Shown here: positions 6,850 through 13,146 of the stretch, piece after piece
How positions within the stretch are numbered: the stretch's first letter is position 1
Layout of the letters: the number at the start of each line of letters is the position of its first letter
Source of the DNA: a virus
IMG/VR virus record: IMGVR_UViG_3300042934_000779
Span: 1 to 38,814 of that record
Reading direction: 5' to 3' (one strand)
DNA: 38,814 nt
The notes under the pieces: model-generated
Database searches by the model: none
Told to the model about the DNA's origin: nothing
Seen by the model: only the letters and a program-made list of their open reading frames with translations
Made by a program: the position numbers and the translations under genes

Positions 6850-7283
6850 AATTAAACGGATTTCATCCAGTGGCAAAACCTAAGCATAATCGTCGAGTGA
6901 AAAAACGTGGAGACCGTAGCAAATTCTCTAAAATGGTAAGAGATGCTGTAAAAGAGTATTTCAACTACCAATGTCAAGAATGCGGCGGAAGGGGTATCCA
7001 TCTACACCATGTATGTTTTAGAAGTCAGGGCGGTCGTGGAGTCCTAACTAATGCTCTATTAGTATGTAATATCTGTCATAAACGAATACACGAAAATAAT
7101 GAACGTGCGATGTATTGGAAAGAAGTGTACAAAGCGAAATATGGTCCATTGTATTACATGGATAAAGAGGATCTAGAGTATAAACAACTCACCAAAGAAT
7201 TGCAGGAAGAAGATAAAGCGGTGAGGGAGTGGATGCGATATAACCAAGGTCTATGTGTTAGAAAAGAGGGAAATCACGATTGA
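6840..7283 (+). CDS. HNH endonuclease-like protein
   Basis: The 147-aa product has a basic N-terminus, then a zinc-bound HNH core: CxxC at 45-48 (CQEC), the HLHH motif at 54-57, N71, CxxC at 76-79 (CNIC), then HKRIH at 80-84. This is the full set of metal-binding and catalytic positions of the HNH fold. It lies in the replication block, away from terminase, so it is not the usual packaging-associated HNH nuclease. It probably nicks or cuts DNA during phage replication, or is selfish. Confidence 0.8.
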   Translation: MDVKLNGFHPVAKPKHNRRVKKRGDRSKFSKMVRDAVKEYFNYQCQECGGRGIHLHHVCFRSQGGRGVLTNALLVCNICHKRIHENNERAMYWKEVYKAKYGPLYYMDKEDLEYKQLTKELQEEDKAVREWMRYNQGLCVRKEGNHD

Positions 7284-7362
7284 TGAAGATGAGCTCCAAG
7301 TAGTGGAAGTGTACCTAAGTAAGCCTTCATCCGTGTCTTATTTAATCTTTTTAGAAAAATAG
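7255..7362 (+). CDS. Possible small protein (35 aa)
   Basis: A GTG start inside the end of the HNH gene, with AAGG just upstream, opens a 35-aa acidic frame (MLEKREITID to IFLEK). It uses sequence otherwise left empty. Short length and GTG start make this a tentative call. Confidence 0.4.
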   Translation: MLEKREITIDEDELQVVEVYLSKPSSVSYLIFLEK

Positions 7363-7422
7363 GCAAAACAAATCCAATATAGATTATATGTCAAATTAAG
7401 TTTGAAAGAAAGGATGAACATA

Positions 7423-7653
7423 ATGAGAAACACTTTAGGTGACCTTAATTTGCACCTATTTGCTCAATTGGAGCGATTAAGTGATGAAGATCTACAAGGC
7501 GATAAGTTATCGGAGGAAATCGAACGTGCAAAAGCTGTTACTACTGTAGCCAATCAAATTATTTCTAATGGAGCTTTAGTGTTACAAGCACAAAAATTCC
7601 ATACGGAGTACAAATCAAAAGACCTTCAAAAGCCGAAAATGCTGGAGGGGTAA
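7423..7653 (+). CDS. Hypothetical helical phage protein (76 aa)
   Basis: The GAAAGAAAGG at 7405-7413 is correctly spaced for the ATG at 7423 (MRNTLGDLN), so I prefer it over the TTG at 7402 and the ATG at 7414. The product is helical, with DLQGDKLSEEIERAKAVT and a hydrophobic centre. Similar short proteins sit in replication modules of Firmicute phages. I know no function. Confidence 0.65.
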   Translation: MRNTLGDLNLHLFAQLERLSDEDLQGDKLSEEIERAKAVTTVANQIISNGALVLQAQKFHTEYKSKDLQKPKMLEG

Positions 7654-7655
7654 CG

Positions 7656-8258
7656 GTGAATAAGCACCGATACACACAAGAACAAATACAATTCATTCGT
7701 GAAATTGCAGAAGGTAAAACTTTAGAAGAAATACAAGAACTTGTTAAACGTAACTACAACCTTGTTGTGAGTGTTCGTTCGGTTCAAGGTGTTATGTATC
7801 GAAATGGAATAAAAAACGGCATGAAAGGCTATACAACACGTTTTAATAAAGGTCAAAGCCCTTGGAACAAAGATATGAAGGGGATACAAACAGGTGGTGA
7901 AGAAGGTTGGTTTAAAAAAGGTAATTTACCACCTTCACATAAGCCTGTGGGCAGTGAGTCCATTCAAGAAGGTTGTATATGGGTAAAAGTAGCAGAACCG
8001 AATAAGTGGGTAAAGAAACATCATCTTATTTGGATTGAATCGAATGGACCTATTCCAGAAGGATATGTAATACGTTTTGCAGATGGAAGCAAAATGAATG
8101 TGGTGCTCGATAATTTATTTTTAACATCACGGAGAGTTCTGACATCTGTAGTGAAACGTGGTATGGATTACGATGACCCAGAATTAAAAAGGACTGTTCA
8201 TAACTTAGCAGAGTTAGAACTTGCGATAAAAGATATCAAAAAAAGGGAGAACGCTTAA
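7656..8258 (+). CDS. HNH_3-like endonuclease, paralogue 1
   Basis: The 200-aa product starts at GTG with GGAGGGG upstream. An N-terminal helix-turn-helix-like region (1-50, YTQEQIQFIREIA) is followed by the basic FNKGQSPWN and FKKGNLPPSHKPVGSE segments seen in phage HNH_3 proteins. The core is KKHHLIWIESNGPIPEGY and FADGSKMNVVLDNL. In this branch the usual His before the DG is replaced by Phe/Ala, so cleavage activity may be altered. The next gene is a close relative in layout, so the pair arose by duplication or by double insertion. Confidence 0.78.
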   Translation: MNKHRYTQEQIQFIREIAEGKTLEEIQELVKRNYNLVVSVRSVQGVMYRNGIKNGMKGYTTRFNKGQSPWNKDMKGIQTGGEEGWFKKGNLPPSHKPVGSESIQEGCIWVKVAEPNKWVKKHHLIWIESNGPIPEGYVIRFADGSKMNVVLDNLFLTSRRVLTSVVKRGMDYDDPELKRTVHNLAELELAIKDIKKRENA

Positions 8259-8259
8259 A

Positions 8260-8865
8260 ATGTTTCGATGGTGGTCAAATGAAGAACTGGACTATTTAAG
8301 AGAGCATTATCCATTACACACGATAAGTGAATTGGTTCCCATGTTTAATGAACGTTTTAGTGCCAATGTGACCTTAAACCAACTTAAAGGTACTTTATCT
8401 CGCCATAAGATTTTAAGTGGTCGTAATGGGCGTTTTGAGAAAGGGCAAATACCTTTTAACAAAGGAATGAAAGGAATTAATTTTGGCGGTGAGAACGGCA
8501 AGAAAACCCAATTTAAAAAAGGGCAGATGCCTTTAAATTACAAACCAGTAGGAACTGAGAGGGTAAATGTTGATGGTTATACCGAGGTTAAGATTGCAGA
8601 TCCAAACAAATGGAGATTAAAACATCTCTATATTTGGGAACAAGTGCATGGTCCACTACCGAAAGGACACTGCTTACTATTTTTAGATGGTAATAACCTC
8701 AATGTGACTTTAGATAATTTACAGCTGATTTCCCGTAATCAACTATTGCGATTAAATCAAAATGACTTAATTTCAAACAATCCTGAAGTAACAAAAACAG
8801 GGTTAATTGTAGCAGATATACTTTGTAAAATCGGAGAACGAAATAAAAGGAGGAATAATCAATGA
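8260..8865 (+). CDS. HNH_3-like endonuclease, paralogue 2
   Basis: The 201-aa product shares its whole plan with the upstream gene. A SANT/Myb-like N-terminus (residues 1-52, WSNEELDYLREHYPLHTISEL) comes first, then FEKGQIPFNKGMKGI, FKKGQMPLNYKPVGTER, and the core KHLYIWEQVHGPLPKGH and FLDGNNLNVTLDNL. The catalytic-loop His is again absent (FLDGN). It starts 2 bp after the previous gene and overlaps ssb by 4 bp. Such genes are often free-standing homing endonucleases, but the DNA-binding N-terminus leaves room for a regulatory role. Confidence 0.78.
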   Translation: MFRWWSNEELDYLREHYPLHTISELVPMFNERFSANVTLNQLKGTLSRHKILSGRNGRFEKGQIPFNKGMKGINFGGENGKKTQFKKGQMPLNYKPVGTERVNVDGYTEVKIADPNKWRLKHLYIWEQVHGPLPKGHCLLFLDGNNLNVTLDNLQLISRNQLLRLNQNDLISNNPEVTKTGLIVADILCKIGERNKRRNNQ

Positions 8866-9287
8866 ACGTAATTATATTGACTGGAAATTGCACGAAAGAT
8901 ATTGAGATGAGATTTACTCCCAATGGGAAAGCGGTAGCAAATGGAACGATTGCAGTAAAAAGAGATTTTAAGAATCAGAACGGAGAGTACGAAACAGATT
9001 TCTTTAACTTTGTAGCTCTAGGCAAGACCGGTGAAATCATGGCTAACCATATTCACAAAGGCGATAAGTTTGGTATTAAAGGAAAACTTCAAAATCGGGT
9101 ATGGGAATCAGAACAAGGAAAGAAATATTTTACTGAAGTATTAGTGGATGGGTTTGATTTCCCTCAAAAAGCAAAAGAAAAAGCAAATGAGAGTAAGCAA
9201 GATTCAACACGATATACAGCAGATCCATCAGATTCTTTTAAAGATTCAGGGCAAATCGATATCAAAGATGACGACTTACCATTCTGA
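8862..9287 (+). CDS. ssb: Single-stranded DNA-binding protein
   Basis: The 141-aa product has the OB fold of SSB (MNVIILTGNCTKDIEMRFTPNG; then FFNFVALGKTGEIMANHIHKG). A disordered Lys/Ser/Asp-rich linker and the diagnostic acidic tip DIKDDDLPF end the protein. It coats single-stranded DNA at the phage fork and recruits partners through the tip. It is coupled to the upstream HNH gene by an ATGA overlap and belongs to the replication operon. Confidence 0.96.
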   Translation: MNVIILTGNCTKDIEMRFTPNGKAVANGTIAVKRDFKNQNGEYETDFFNFVALGKTGEIMANHIHKGDKFGIKGKLQNRVWESEQGKKYFTEVLVDGFDFPQKAKEKANESKQDSTRYTADPSDSFKDSGQIDIKDDDLPF

Positions 9288-9289
9288 TT

Positions 9290-9970
9290 ATGAGATGGGA
9301 ATTAGCTACTAAAGAACAGTTATGGACCATTATTCGCACAGATGGGAAATGCCCTCTTCCTTTATTGGAAGGGGTGTTCCATGAAGCGGTAAGCAGAGGG
9401 ATGATTCAGCAATTTATATTATCGGTTATCAAAAAGAAATTCGGAATATCCGAAAATGGGCAAAAGTTATTAAAGGTAACACATGAGGATTTAATCCAAA
9501 TTGGATATGAAGGGGCACTGAAAGCCTTAAAAGCATTTGAACCAGGTAAAGGTTCACTTAGTAACTTATTATTTATTACCATTTCTCAACTATACGGACA
9601 ACACATTCAATATGTCGATGCACAAAAACGACAACGTGAAGAATTCAGCTACAATCAATTAATTTCAGAAAACGATCACAAGCAAAGAAACATGGAATTT
9701 TATTTAATTGATAAAGGAACTAATGTAGAAAAGAAGGTTATCACTAAGATTCAGCTTGAAGAGAAGTTAAGTTTGTTGAATGATATCCAAAAAGAAACTT
9801 TCCTTAGATTTTTTAAAGGTTTTACTTATGAAGAAATAGGACAACAAATGGATGCAAAGAAAACCACGGTAGCAGCACGAATGAAAACAGCTTTATGGCT
9901 TATGACGGGTAGGAATCTCAATCTTAAAGATTTAGGCATATTTGAAAGAGCAAGTTTTAAGGGGGCTTAG
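9290..9970 (+). CDS. Sigma-70-like transcription factor
   Basis: The 226-aa product resembles a small sigma factor. A region-2-like segment lies at about 62-125 (HEDLIQIGYEGALKALKAFEPGKGSL). A region-4-like helix-turn-helix is at about 160-210 (NDIQKETFLRFFKGFTYEEIGQQM). There is no clear Shine-Dalgarno site; the ATG lies 2 bp after the ssb stop, so re-initiation is likely. It could direct host RNA polymerase to middle or late promoters, or be a sigma-like relic. It is one of two sigma-like regulators here, with the ArpU-like protein at 11586. Confidence 0.75.
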   Translation: MRWELATKEQLWTIIRTDGKCPLPLLEGVFHEAVSRGMIQQFILSVIKKKFGISENGQKLLKVTHEDLIQIGYEGALKALKAFEPGKGSLSNLLFITISQLYGQHIQYVDAQKRQREEFSYNQLISENDHKQRNMEFYLIDKGTNVEKKVITKIQLEEKLSLLNDIQKETFLRFFKGFTYEEIGQQMDAKKTTVAARMKTALWLMTGRNLNLKDLGIFERASFKGA

Positions 9971-9972
9971 GG

Positions 9973-10299
9973 ATGAAACTGAATGAATATCAGGTTTACG
10001 CACAAAGAACACATAACGAAGATTTACCGCAAGTGCAAGCATTCGCAAATTATGCACTTGGATTGAATGGAGAAGCCGGGGAAGTGGCGGATCACATTAA
10101 AAAGGGTATCTTTCACGGTCACGAAATGAATCGCCATGAGTTAGCAAAAGAATTAGGTGATTGTTTATGGTACATTGCTAATCTTTCGAAGTTAGCAGGA
10201 TTCACTCTGGAAGATGTAGCTCAAATGAATGTAAATAAGTTAAAAGCTCGTTATCCAGATGGATTTGATAAAGAAAAGTCGGTGAATCGAGTTGAGTAG
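9973..10299 (+). CDS. MazG-like nucleotide pyrophosphohydrolase
   Basis: The 108-aa product has the MazG four-helix signature: GLNGEAGEVADHIKK at about 30-44 (the ExxE pair that binds Mg2+) and KELGDCLWYIANL at about 56-68 (the ExxD pair). These enzymes hydrolyse (d)NTPs to monophosphates and may clean the dNTP pool or lower ppGpp during infection. It follows the sigma-like gene by 2 bp and overlaps the next small gene by 8 bp. Confidence 0.9.
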   Translation: MKLNEYQVYAQRTHNEDLPQVQAFANYALGLNGEAGEVADHIKKGIFHGHEMNRHELAKELGDCLWYIANLSKLAGFTLEDVAQMNVNKLKARYPDGFDKEKSVNRVE

Positions 10300-10414
10300 A
10301 ATTGAGCTAATTACCGTACTGGAATTGTGGACCCGTTTTAGCTCTGAGTATTTAAACAGCTTGACCTATGAGGAATTAGAAAAGTTATACAAACAGCGAG
10401 TAACCAATGAGTAA
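10292..10414 (+). CDS. Small helical protein (40 aa)
   Basis: A TTG start overlapping the end of the MazG gene, with GGTGA 6-7 bp upstream, encodes 40 aa (MSRIELITVLELW to VTNE). It resembles the very short BH0509-like proteins of Bacillaceae, which also begin MSR and have a xLTxEELExLY segment. I am unsure of that match. It fills the gap before the DUF1064 gene and overlaps it by 8 bp. Confidence 0.6.
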   Translation: MSRIELITVLELWTRFSSEYLNSLTYEELEKLYKQRVTNE

Positions 10415-10814
10415 GTATGGCGCTAAGAAAACAGTCATAGATGGCATTACATTCGATTCTAAGACCGAGGGGCAGTATTACCTTCATTTGAAAGAAAGAC
10501 AAAGCAGAGGGGAAATATTAACGTTTCATCTACAACCAATCTTTACTCTTCAAGAAGGATTCAGAAAAGAAGGCAAACTGTATAAACCGATTCTGTACGT
10601 AGCAGATTTTGAAGTTATTCACCTAGACGAATCGACAGAAATTATTGATGTAAAAGGTTTCGAAACTCCCGATTTTAAGATTAAGAGAAAACTATTTGAA
10701 AAGAGATTCTCGCATTCTCTTACTTTGGTAAAATACGTGAAAAAATTTGGTGGTTGGATAACTGTTGATGAGTGGAAGAAACTCAAAAAAGCTGAAAAGA
10801 AGGGGTCTAAATGA
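10407..10814 (+). CDS. DUF1064-family predicted nuclease
   Basis: The 135-aa product fits DUF1064: SKYGAKKTVIDGITFDSKTEGQYY at the start (a start-side Glu), then the LQPIFTLQEGF strand, ADFEVI (the metal-binding Asp), EIIDVKG (the D-x-K pair) and the TPDFKIKRKLFE helix. The family is a phage branch of the PD-(D/E)XK nucleases related to Holliday-junction resolvases. It probably resolves branched replication or recombination intermediates before packaging. It is coupled to genes on both sides. Confidence 0.85.
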   Translation: MSKYGAKKTVIDGITFDSKTEGQYYLHLKERQSRGEILTFHLQPIFTLQEGFRKEGKLYKPILYVADFEVIHLDESTEIIDVKGFETPDFKIKRKLFEKRFSHSLTLVKYVKKFGGWITVDEWKKLKKAEKKGSK

Positions 10815-10933
10815 CAATCGCAATCAGTTTTCTAGGTGGAATGGCTATTGGGGTAACGGTTATGTCTATTATGTCTGCTGGAGCTTATGGAAAGGGCTTC
10901 GATGATGCAATGGAGCTGGTGAAAAATGAATAA
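10811..10933 (+). CDS. Small membrane protein (40 aa)
   Basis: An ATGA overlap start opens a 40-aa frame with one hydrophobic, glycine-rich helix at residues 3-27 (IAISFLGGMAIGVTVMSIM), then a polar tail. It overlaps the next gene by 8 bp. Function unknown. Confidence 0.6.
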   Translation: MTIAISFLGGMAIGVTVMSIMSAGAYGKGFDDAMELVKNE

Positions 10934-11321
10934 AACAGAAAAGTTATCTCAGTTATATAAAAAAGCAAACGGATTGAATGAAGATTTACCGAAAGAATTA
11001 ATCGATAAGCTATCTCTATACGGTCAGATATTAGAATTAGTCGGGGGAATGCACGCTGATTCCCTCGGTGCTTGGAAATTAGCTGAAGCCTTACGGAAAG
11101 AAACGGTAGCGACTGTTTATTCACTTGATCCAGAGGGAAGTAACAAAGACCGAGAACATAAAGCGGAGATGGCAGCTACTCAAGCAAGACGAGATGAAGC
11201 AACAGCCGAAAGAGAAGCGATTAGGTGGAAGAATGCTTATAACAGTACATTAGAGCAAATTCAAATTATGAAGAAGAGATATGAGCATTTAGTCAATGTG
11301 TTTAATAAGGGTGGGATATAG
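10926..11321 (+). CDS. Hypothetical helical protein (131 aa)
   Basis: The 131-aa product is rich in Ala, Glu, Lys and Arg, with a coiled-coil-like central and C-terminal half (about 75-125, KAEMAATQARRDEATAEREA). I recognise no family. It sits in the last part of the early operon, upstream of the late regulator, and overlaps the next GTG start by one base. Confidence 0.65.
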   Translation: MNKTEKLSQLYKKANGLNEDLPKELIDKLSLYGQILELVGGMHADSLGAWKLAEALRKETVATVYSLDPEGSNKDREHKAEMAATQARRDEATAEREAIRWKNAYNSTLEQIQIMKKRYEHLVNVFNKGGI

Positions 11322-11575
11322 TGATTACCTTAACAATAATTGCCTATGTGATTATTTCGCTATTGATGGCTAGACATAAGTATTGGGATATGGAATTTGA
11401 TGACAACTATGGGAATATTAGTCCTTACTTCATGAACGGTAAAAAGTCTTTAAAATATGGATTTCTGTTTATTCCCAAATTATTAATAATGGTTTTGGCT
11501 GTTGTGACGATAATATATGGAGTTTCAAAAATAATAGTTTCTTCGGTTATTTGGATTTTTACCAACATGCCATGA
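11321..11575 (+). CDS. Two-helix membrane protein (84 aa)
   Basis: GTG start with GGGTGGGA upstream. The 84-aa product has one hydrophobic segment at residues 2-16 and a second strong one at about 47-78 (GFLFIPKLLIMVLAVVTIIYG and on). A soluble loop between them contains MEFDDNYGNISPYF. It could act at the host membrane. No family is recognised. Confidence 0.65.
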   Translation: MITLTIIAYVIISLLMARHKYWDMEFDDNYGNISPYFMNGKKSLKYGFLFIPKLLIMVLAVVTIIYGVSKIIVSSVIWIFTNMP

Positions 11576-11585
11576 AAGGTGGGAT

Positions 11586-11966
11586 ATGATGCTAGATACC
11601 TTCATGCTTTACAATGATTTATGCTTAGAAATTGATGTCATAGAAGAACAAATCAAACTAGCTGAAGCCGAACGAGAACAATGGTGGATAGGTGGAAGGC
11701 TCTTTAATAGTGTACCGATGGATAATGCAGCCGAACGCTTTGATAAGCTCACGGACAAGATTGAGCGCATGGATGCACTGGTGAAGAAGAAACGTGAAGT
11801 GAAGGGTAATATTGAGAAGTTGATGAACCAGTATGAAGAGACACCTAGGAAAATAGCATACATGAGGTTTGTACAGGGGAAGAGTTTGAAGGAGATAGCG
11901 AATGAACTAAATTACACGCATCAGTATGTAAGAAAGATTATGAGTCGAATGAGACAGGCGATATAG
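11586..11966 (+). CDS. ArpU/RinA-like late transcription regulator
   Basis: The 126-aa product has an N-terminal coiled region (1-80) and a C-terminal sigma region-4-like helix-turn-helix (about 88-126: KIAYMRFVQGKSLKEIANEL, then YTHQYVRKIMSRM). This is the plan of ArpU/RinA and DUF1492 phage regulators, which switch on late genes and sit just before terminase. That is exactly its place here, ahead of the 12225-12538 control region. ATGs at 11586 and 11589 are both possible starts; GGTGGGAT lies just before them. Confidence 0.82.
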   Translation: MMLDTFMLYNDLCLEIDVIEEQIKLAEAEREQWWIGGRLFNSVPMDNAAERFDKLTDKIERMDALVKKKREVKGNIEKLMNQYEETPRKIAYMRFVQGKSLKEIANELNYTHQYVRKIMSRMRQAI

Positions 11967-12002
11967 ATTTAATGAATCTTAGATTTTATGGGTGGTGAAA
12001 AT

Positions 12003-12224
12003 ATGAACGTAACGATTAATAAAGGAAGCCTAATTCAATTCACTTATAAAAACTGGAAAGGTGAAACAAGCGAAAGAAAGGCGCTTGTTGGTGATTTTAC
12101 TTTTGGTTCTAACGAATATCACACAGAACCTCAATTTTTAATGATTGGTTTTGACGTTGATAAAATGCAATACAGAACATTTGCGACTAGAGATATGAAA
12201 AACATAAGAACTTTTAATGTTTAA
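12003..12224 (+). CDS. Hypothetical protein (73 aa)
   Basis: GGTGGTGA is spaced 6-7 bp before the ATG at 12003, so I choose it over the upstream ATG at 11988. The 73-aa product looks like a small beta-barrel (INKGSLIQFTYKNWKGETSERKALVGDF; then FLMIGFDVDK), a pattern seen in small SH3- or WYL-like folds. No firm family. It is the last gene before the late control region. Confidence 0.6.
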   Translation: MNVTINKGSLIQFTYKNWKGETSERKALVGDFTFGSNEYHTEPQFLMIGFDVDKMQYRTFATRDMKNIRTFNV

Positions 12225-12242
12225 ACCAATAAAATTTCAATT

Positions 12243-12300
12243 TCAACAGTCAACAAATAGTCAACAGACACGTTGATATGACTGTGTTATGATGATAGTG
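12243..12300 (+). promoter_or_regulatory. Candidate activator-dependent late promoter
   Basis: Two direct repeats AGTCAACA (12248-12255 and 12259-12266) are exactly 11 bp apart, one helical turn. TCAAC (12261-12265) is mirrored by GTTGA (12272-12276). TATGAT at 12288-12293 is a good -10 but has no -35 hexamer at the right distance. The repeats would centre near -48 and -38, typical for a class II activator. The ArpU-like protein encoded 280 bp upstream is the obvious candidate activator. Confidence 0.55.
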
Positions 12301-12306
12301 TAGAGT

Positions 12307-12368
12307 TTTATAGGTATCGGAAAATGCCTATAAATTCCTAATAATTTCAACTTGGTTTGTTAGTTGAA
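12307..12368 (+). other. Two leader hairpins upstream of the late terminator
   Basis: TTTATAGG (12307-12314) pairs with CCTATAAA (12327-12334), a perfect 8-bp stem. TTCAACT (12346-12352) pairs with AGTTGAA (12362-12368), a perfect 7-bp stem. They follow the candidate late promoter and precede a strong terminator. This layout would suit an attenuation or antitermination leader. Confidence 0.5.
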
Positions 12369-12386
12369 TACTAGTTGCTATGAAAG

Positions 12387-12418
12387 AGACGGTGCCAGTG
12401 TCGAGCATCGTCTTTTTT
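12387..12418 (+). terminator. Intrinsic terminator before the packaging genes
   Basis: AGACGGTGC (12387-12395) pairs with GCATCGTCT (12405-12413) with one G-U pair and a 9-nt loop, and a six-T run continues to 12418. It is a strong terminator. It either ends the early operon or acts as an attenuator in the late leader. Confidence 0.82.
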
Positions 12419-12445
12419 GTGTGTTATAGGTCATGTGGGAAAAAC

Positions 12446-12518
12446 ATCTCCTTACTGGTTGGGCGCAAGGGGTGGGTGCGCTGGAGATATCATTAATTGT
12501 CTACAGGGAATAACCAGT
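12446..12518 (+). other. Structured segment upstream of terS (possible RNA element or pac site)
   Basis: Nested pairs can form: ATCTCC (12446-12451) with GGAGAT (12483-12488), and GCGCA (12463-12467) with TGCGC (12477-12481). An alternative pair, ACTGGTT (12454-12460) with AACCAGT (12512-12518), excludes the outer stem. No gene is seen from 12225 to 12538. The G-rich loop region is unlike its surroundings. It could be a switchable RNA fold or the packaging recognition site. Confidence 0.4.
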
Positions 12519-12538
12519 CCTGTGGAGAAGGAATGAAT

Positions 12539-12721
12539 ATGAACGAGCAGAAACTGTTAGAACGAATGAAAATAAGGAAAGCAGCACTCCAGAATGAAAT
12601 TGATCGGGATAAAGGCGGAGGATTAGCTGATTCCTTAGCGAAATGGCAAGAAGTGAAATATTGGATTGAAGCTATCGAAAGAAAGGAATTCCATGATAAG
12701 GAGGACGGTGAAGTGACGTGA
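12539..12721 (+). CDS. Small helical protein before terminase (60 aa)
   Basis: GGAGAAGGA at 12524-12532 fits the ATG at 12539 (MNEQKLLERMKIRK) better than the ATG at 12533 or the upstream TTG. The 60-aa product is a charged two-helix hairpin-like protein. It overlaps the terS GTG by 4 bp. Similar tiny genes precede terS in many siphoviruses, with no known function. Confidence 0.65.
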   Translation: MNEQKLLERMKIRKAALQNEIDRDKGGGLADSLAKWQEVKYWIEAIERKEFHDKEDGEVT

Positions 12722-13146
12722 CTTTAACCGAATTACAAAAGAAGTTCTGTGATTACTACATTCAATCAGGTAATGCGACAGAAAGTTATATGAAAGCTGG
12801 ATATAAAGCTAAAGGTGATGTAGCGAGAGCAAATTCTAGTCGGTTGCTAACAAAGGCTAACGTTCGGGAATATATCCAAGAGCGTAACAAGGTACTTGAA
12901 AGCGACAGAATAGCCGATATGGAAGAGGTAAGAAGGTTTTGGACTAATACATTACGAAGCGAGGAAATGGACCCGAAACATCGTTTAAAAGCTTCTGAGT
13001 ATATTGCCAAAACAAACGGTGCTTTTATTGAGAAACAGGAAATAACAGGATCTATGAACCAAACCGTATCGGTACAAACCGATTTAAGCAAACTGTCAGT
13101 CGAGGAGTTGAAACAACTTGAATCTATCCTCTCTAAGACTCAGTGA
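12718..13146 (+). CDS. terS: Terminase small subunit
   Basis: The 142-aa product matches Terminase_2. The N-terminal helix-turn-helix begins LTELQKKFCDYYIQSGNATESYMKAGYK (residues 2-30). A helical core (HRLKASEYIAKTNGAF) and a short oligomerisation tail (LSKLSVEELKQLESIL) follow. It forms a ring that selects the packaging site and hands DNA to the large subunit. The start is GTG, with an AAGGAGG rather far upstream, so coupling with the preceding gene is likely. Confidence 0.93.
   Translation: MTLTELQKKFCDYYIQSGNATESYMKAGYKAKGDVARANSSRLLTKANVREYIQERNKVLESDRIADMEEVRRFWTNTLRSEEMDPKHRLKASEYIAKTNGAFIEKQEITGSMNQTVSVQTDLSKLSVEELKQLESILSKTQ

Noticed and set aside
6840-7283. HNH gene as the terminase-associated nuclease of cos phages
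   Set aside because: It lies about 6 kb from the terminase genes inside the replication block, so no packaging link is supported.
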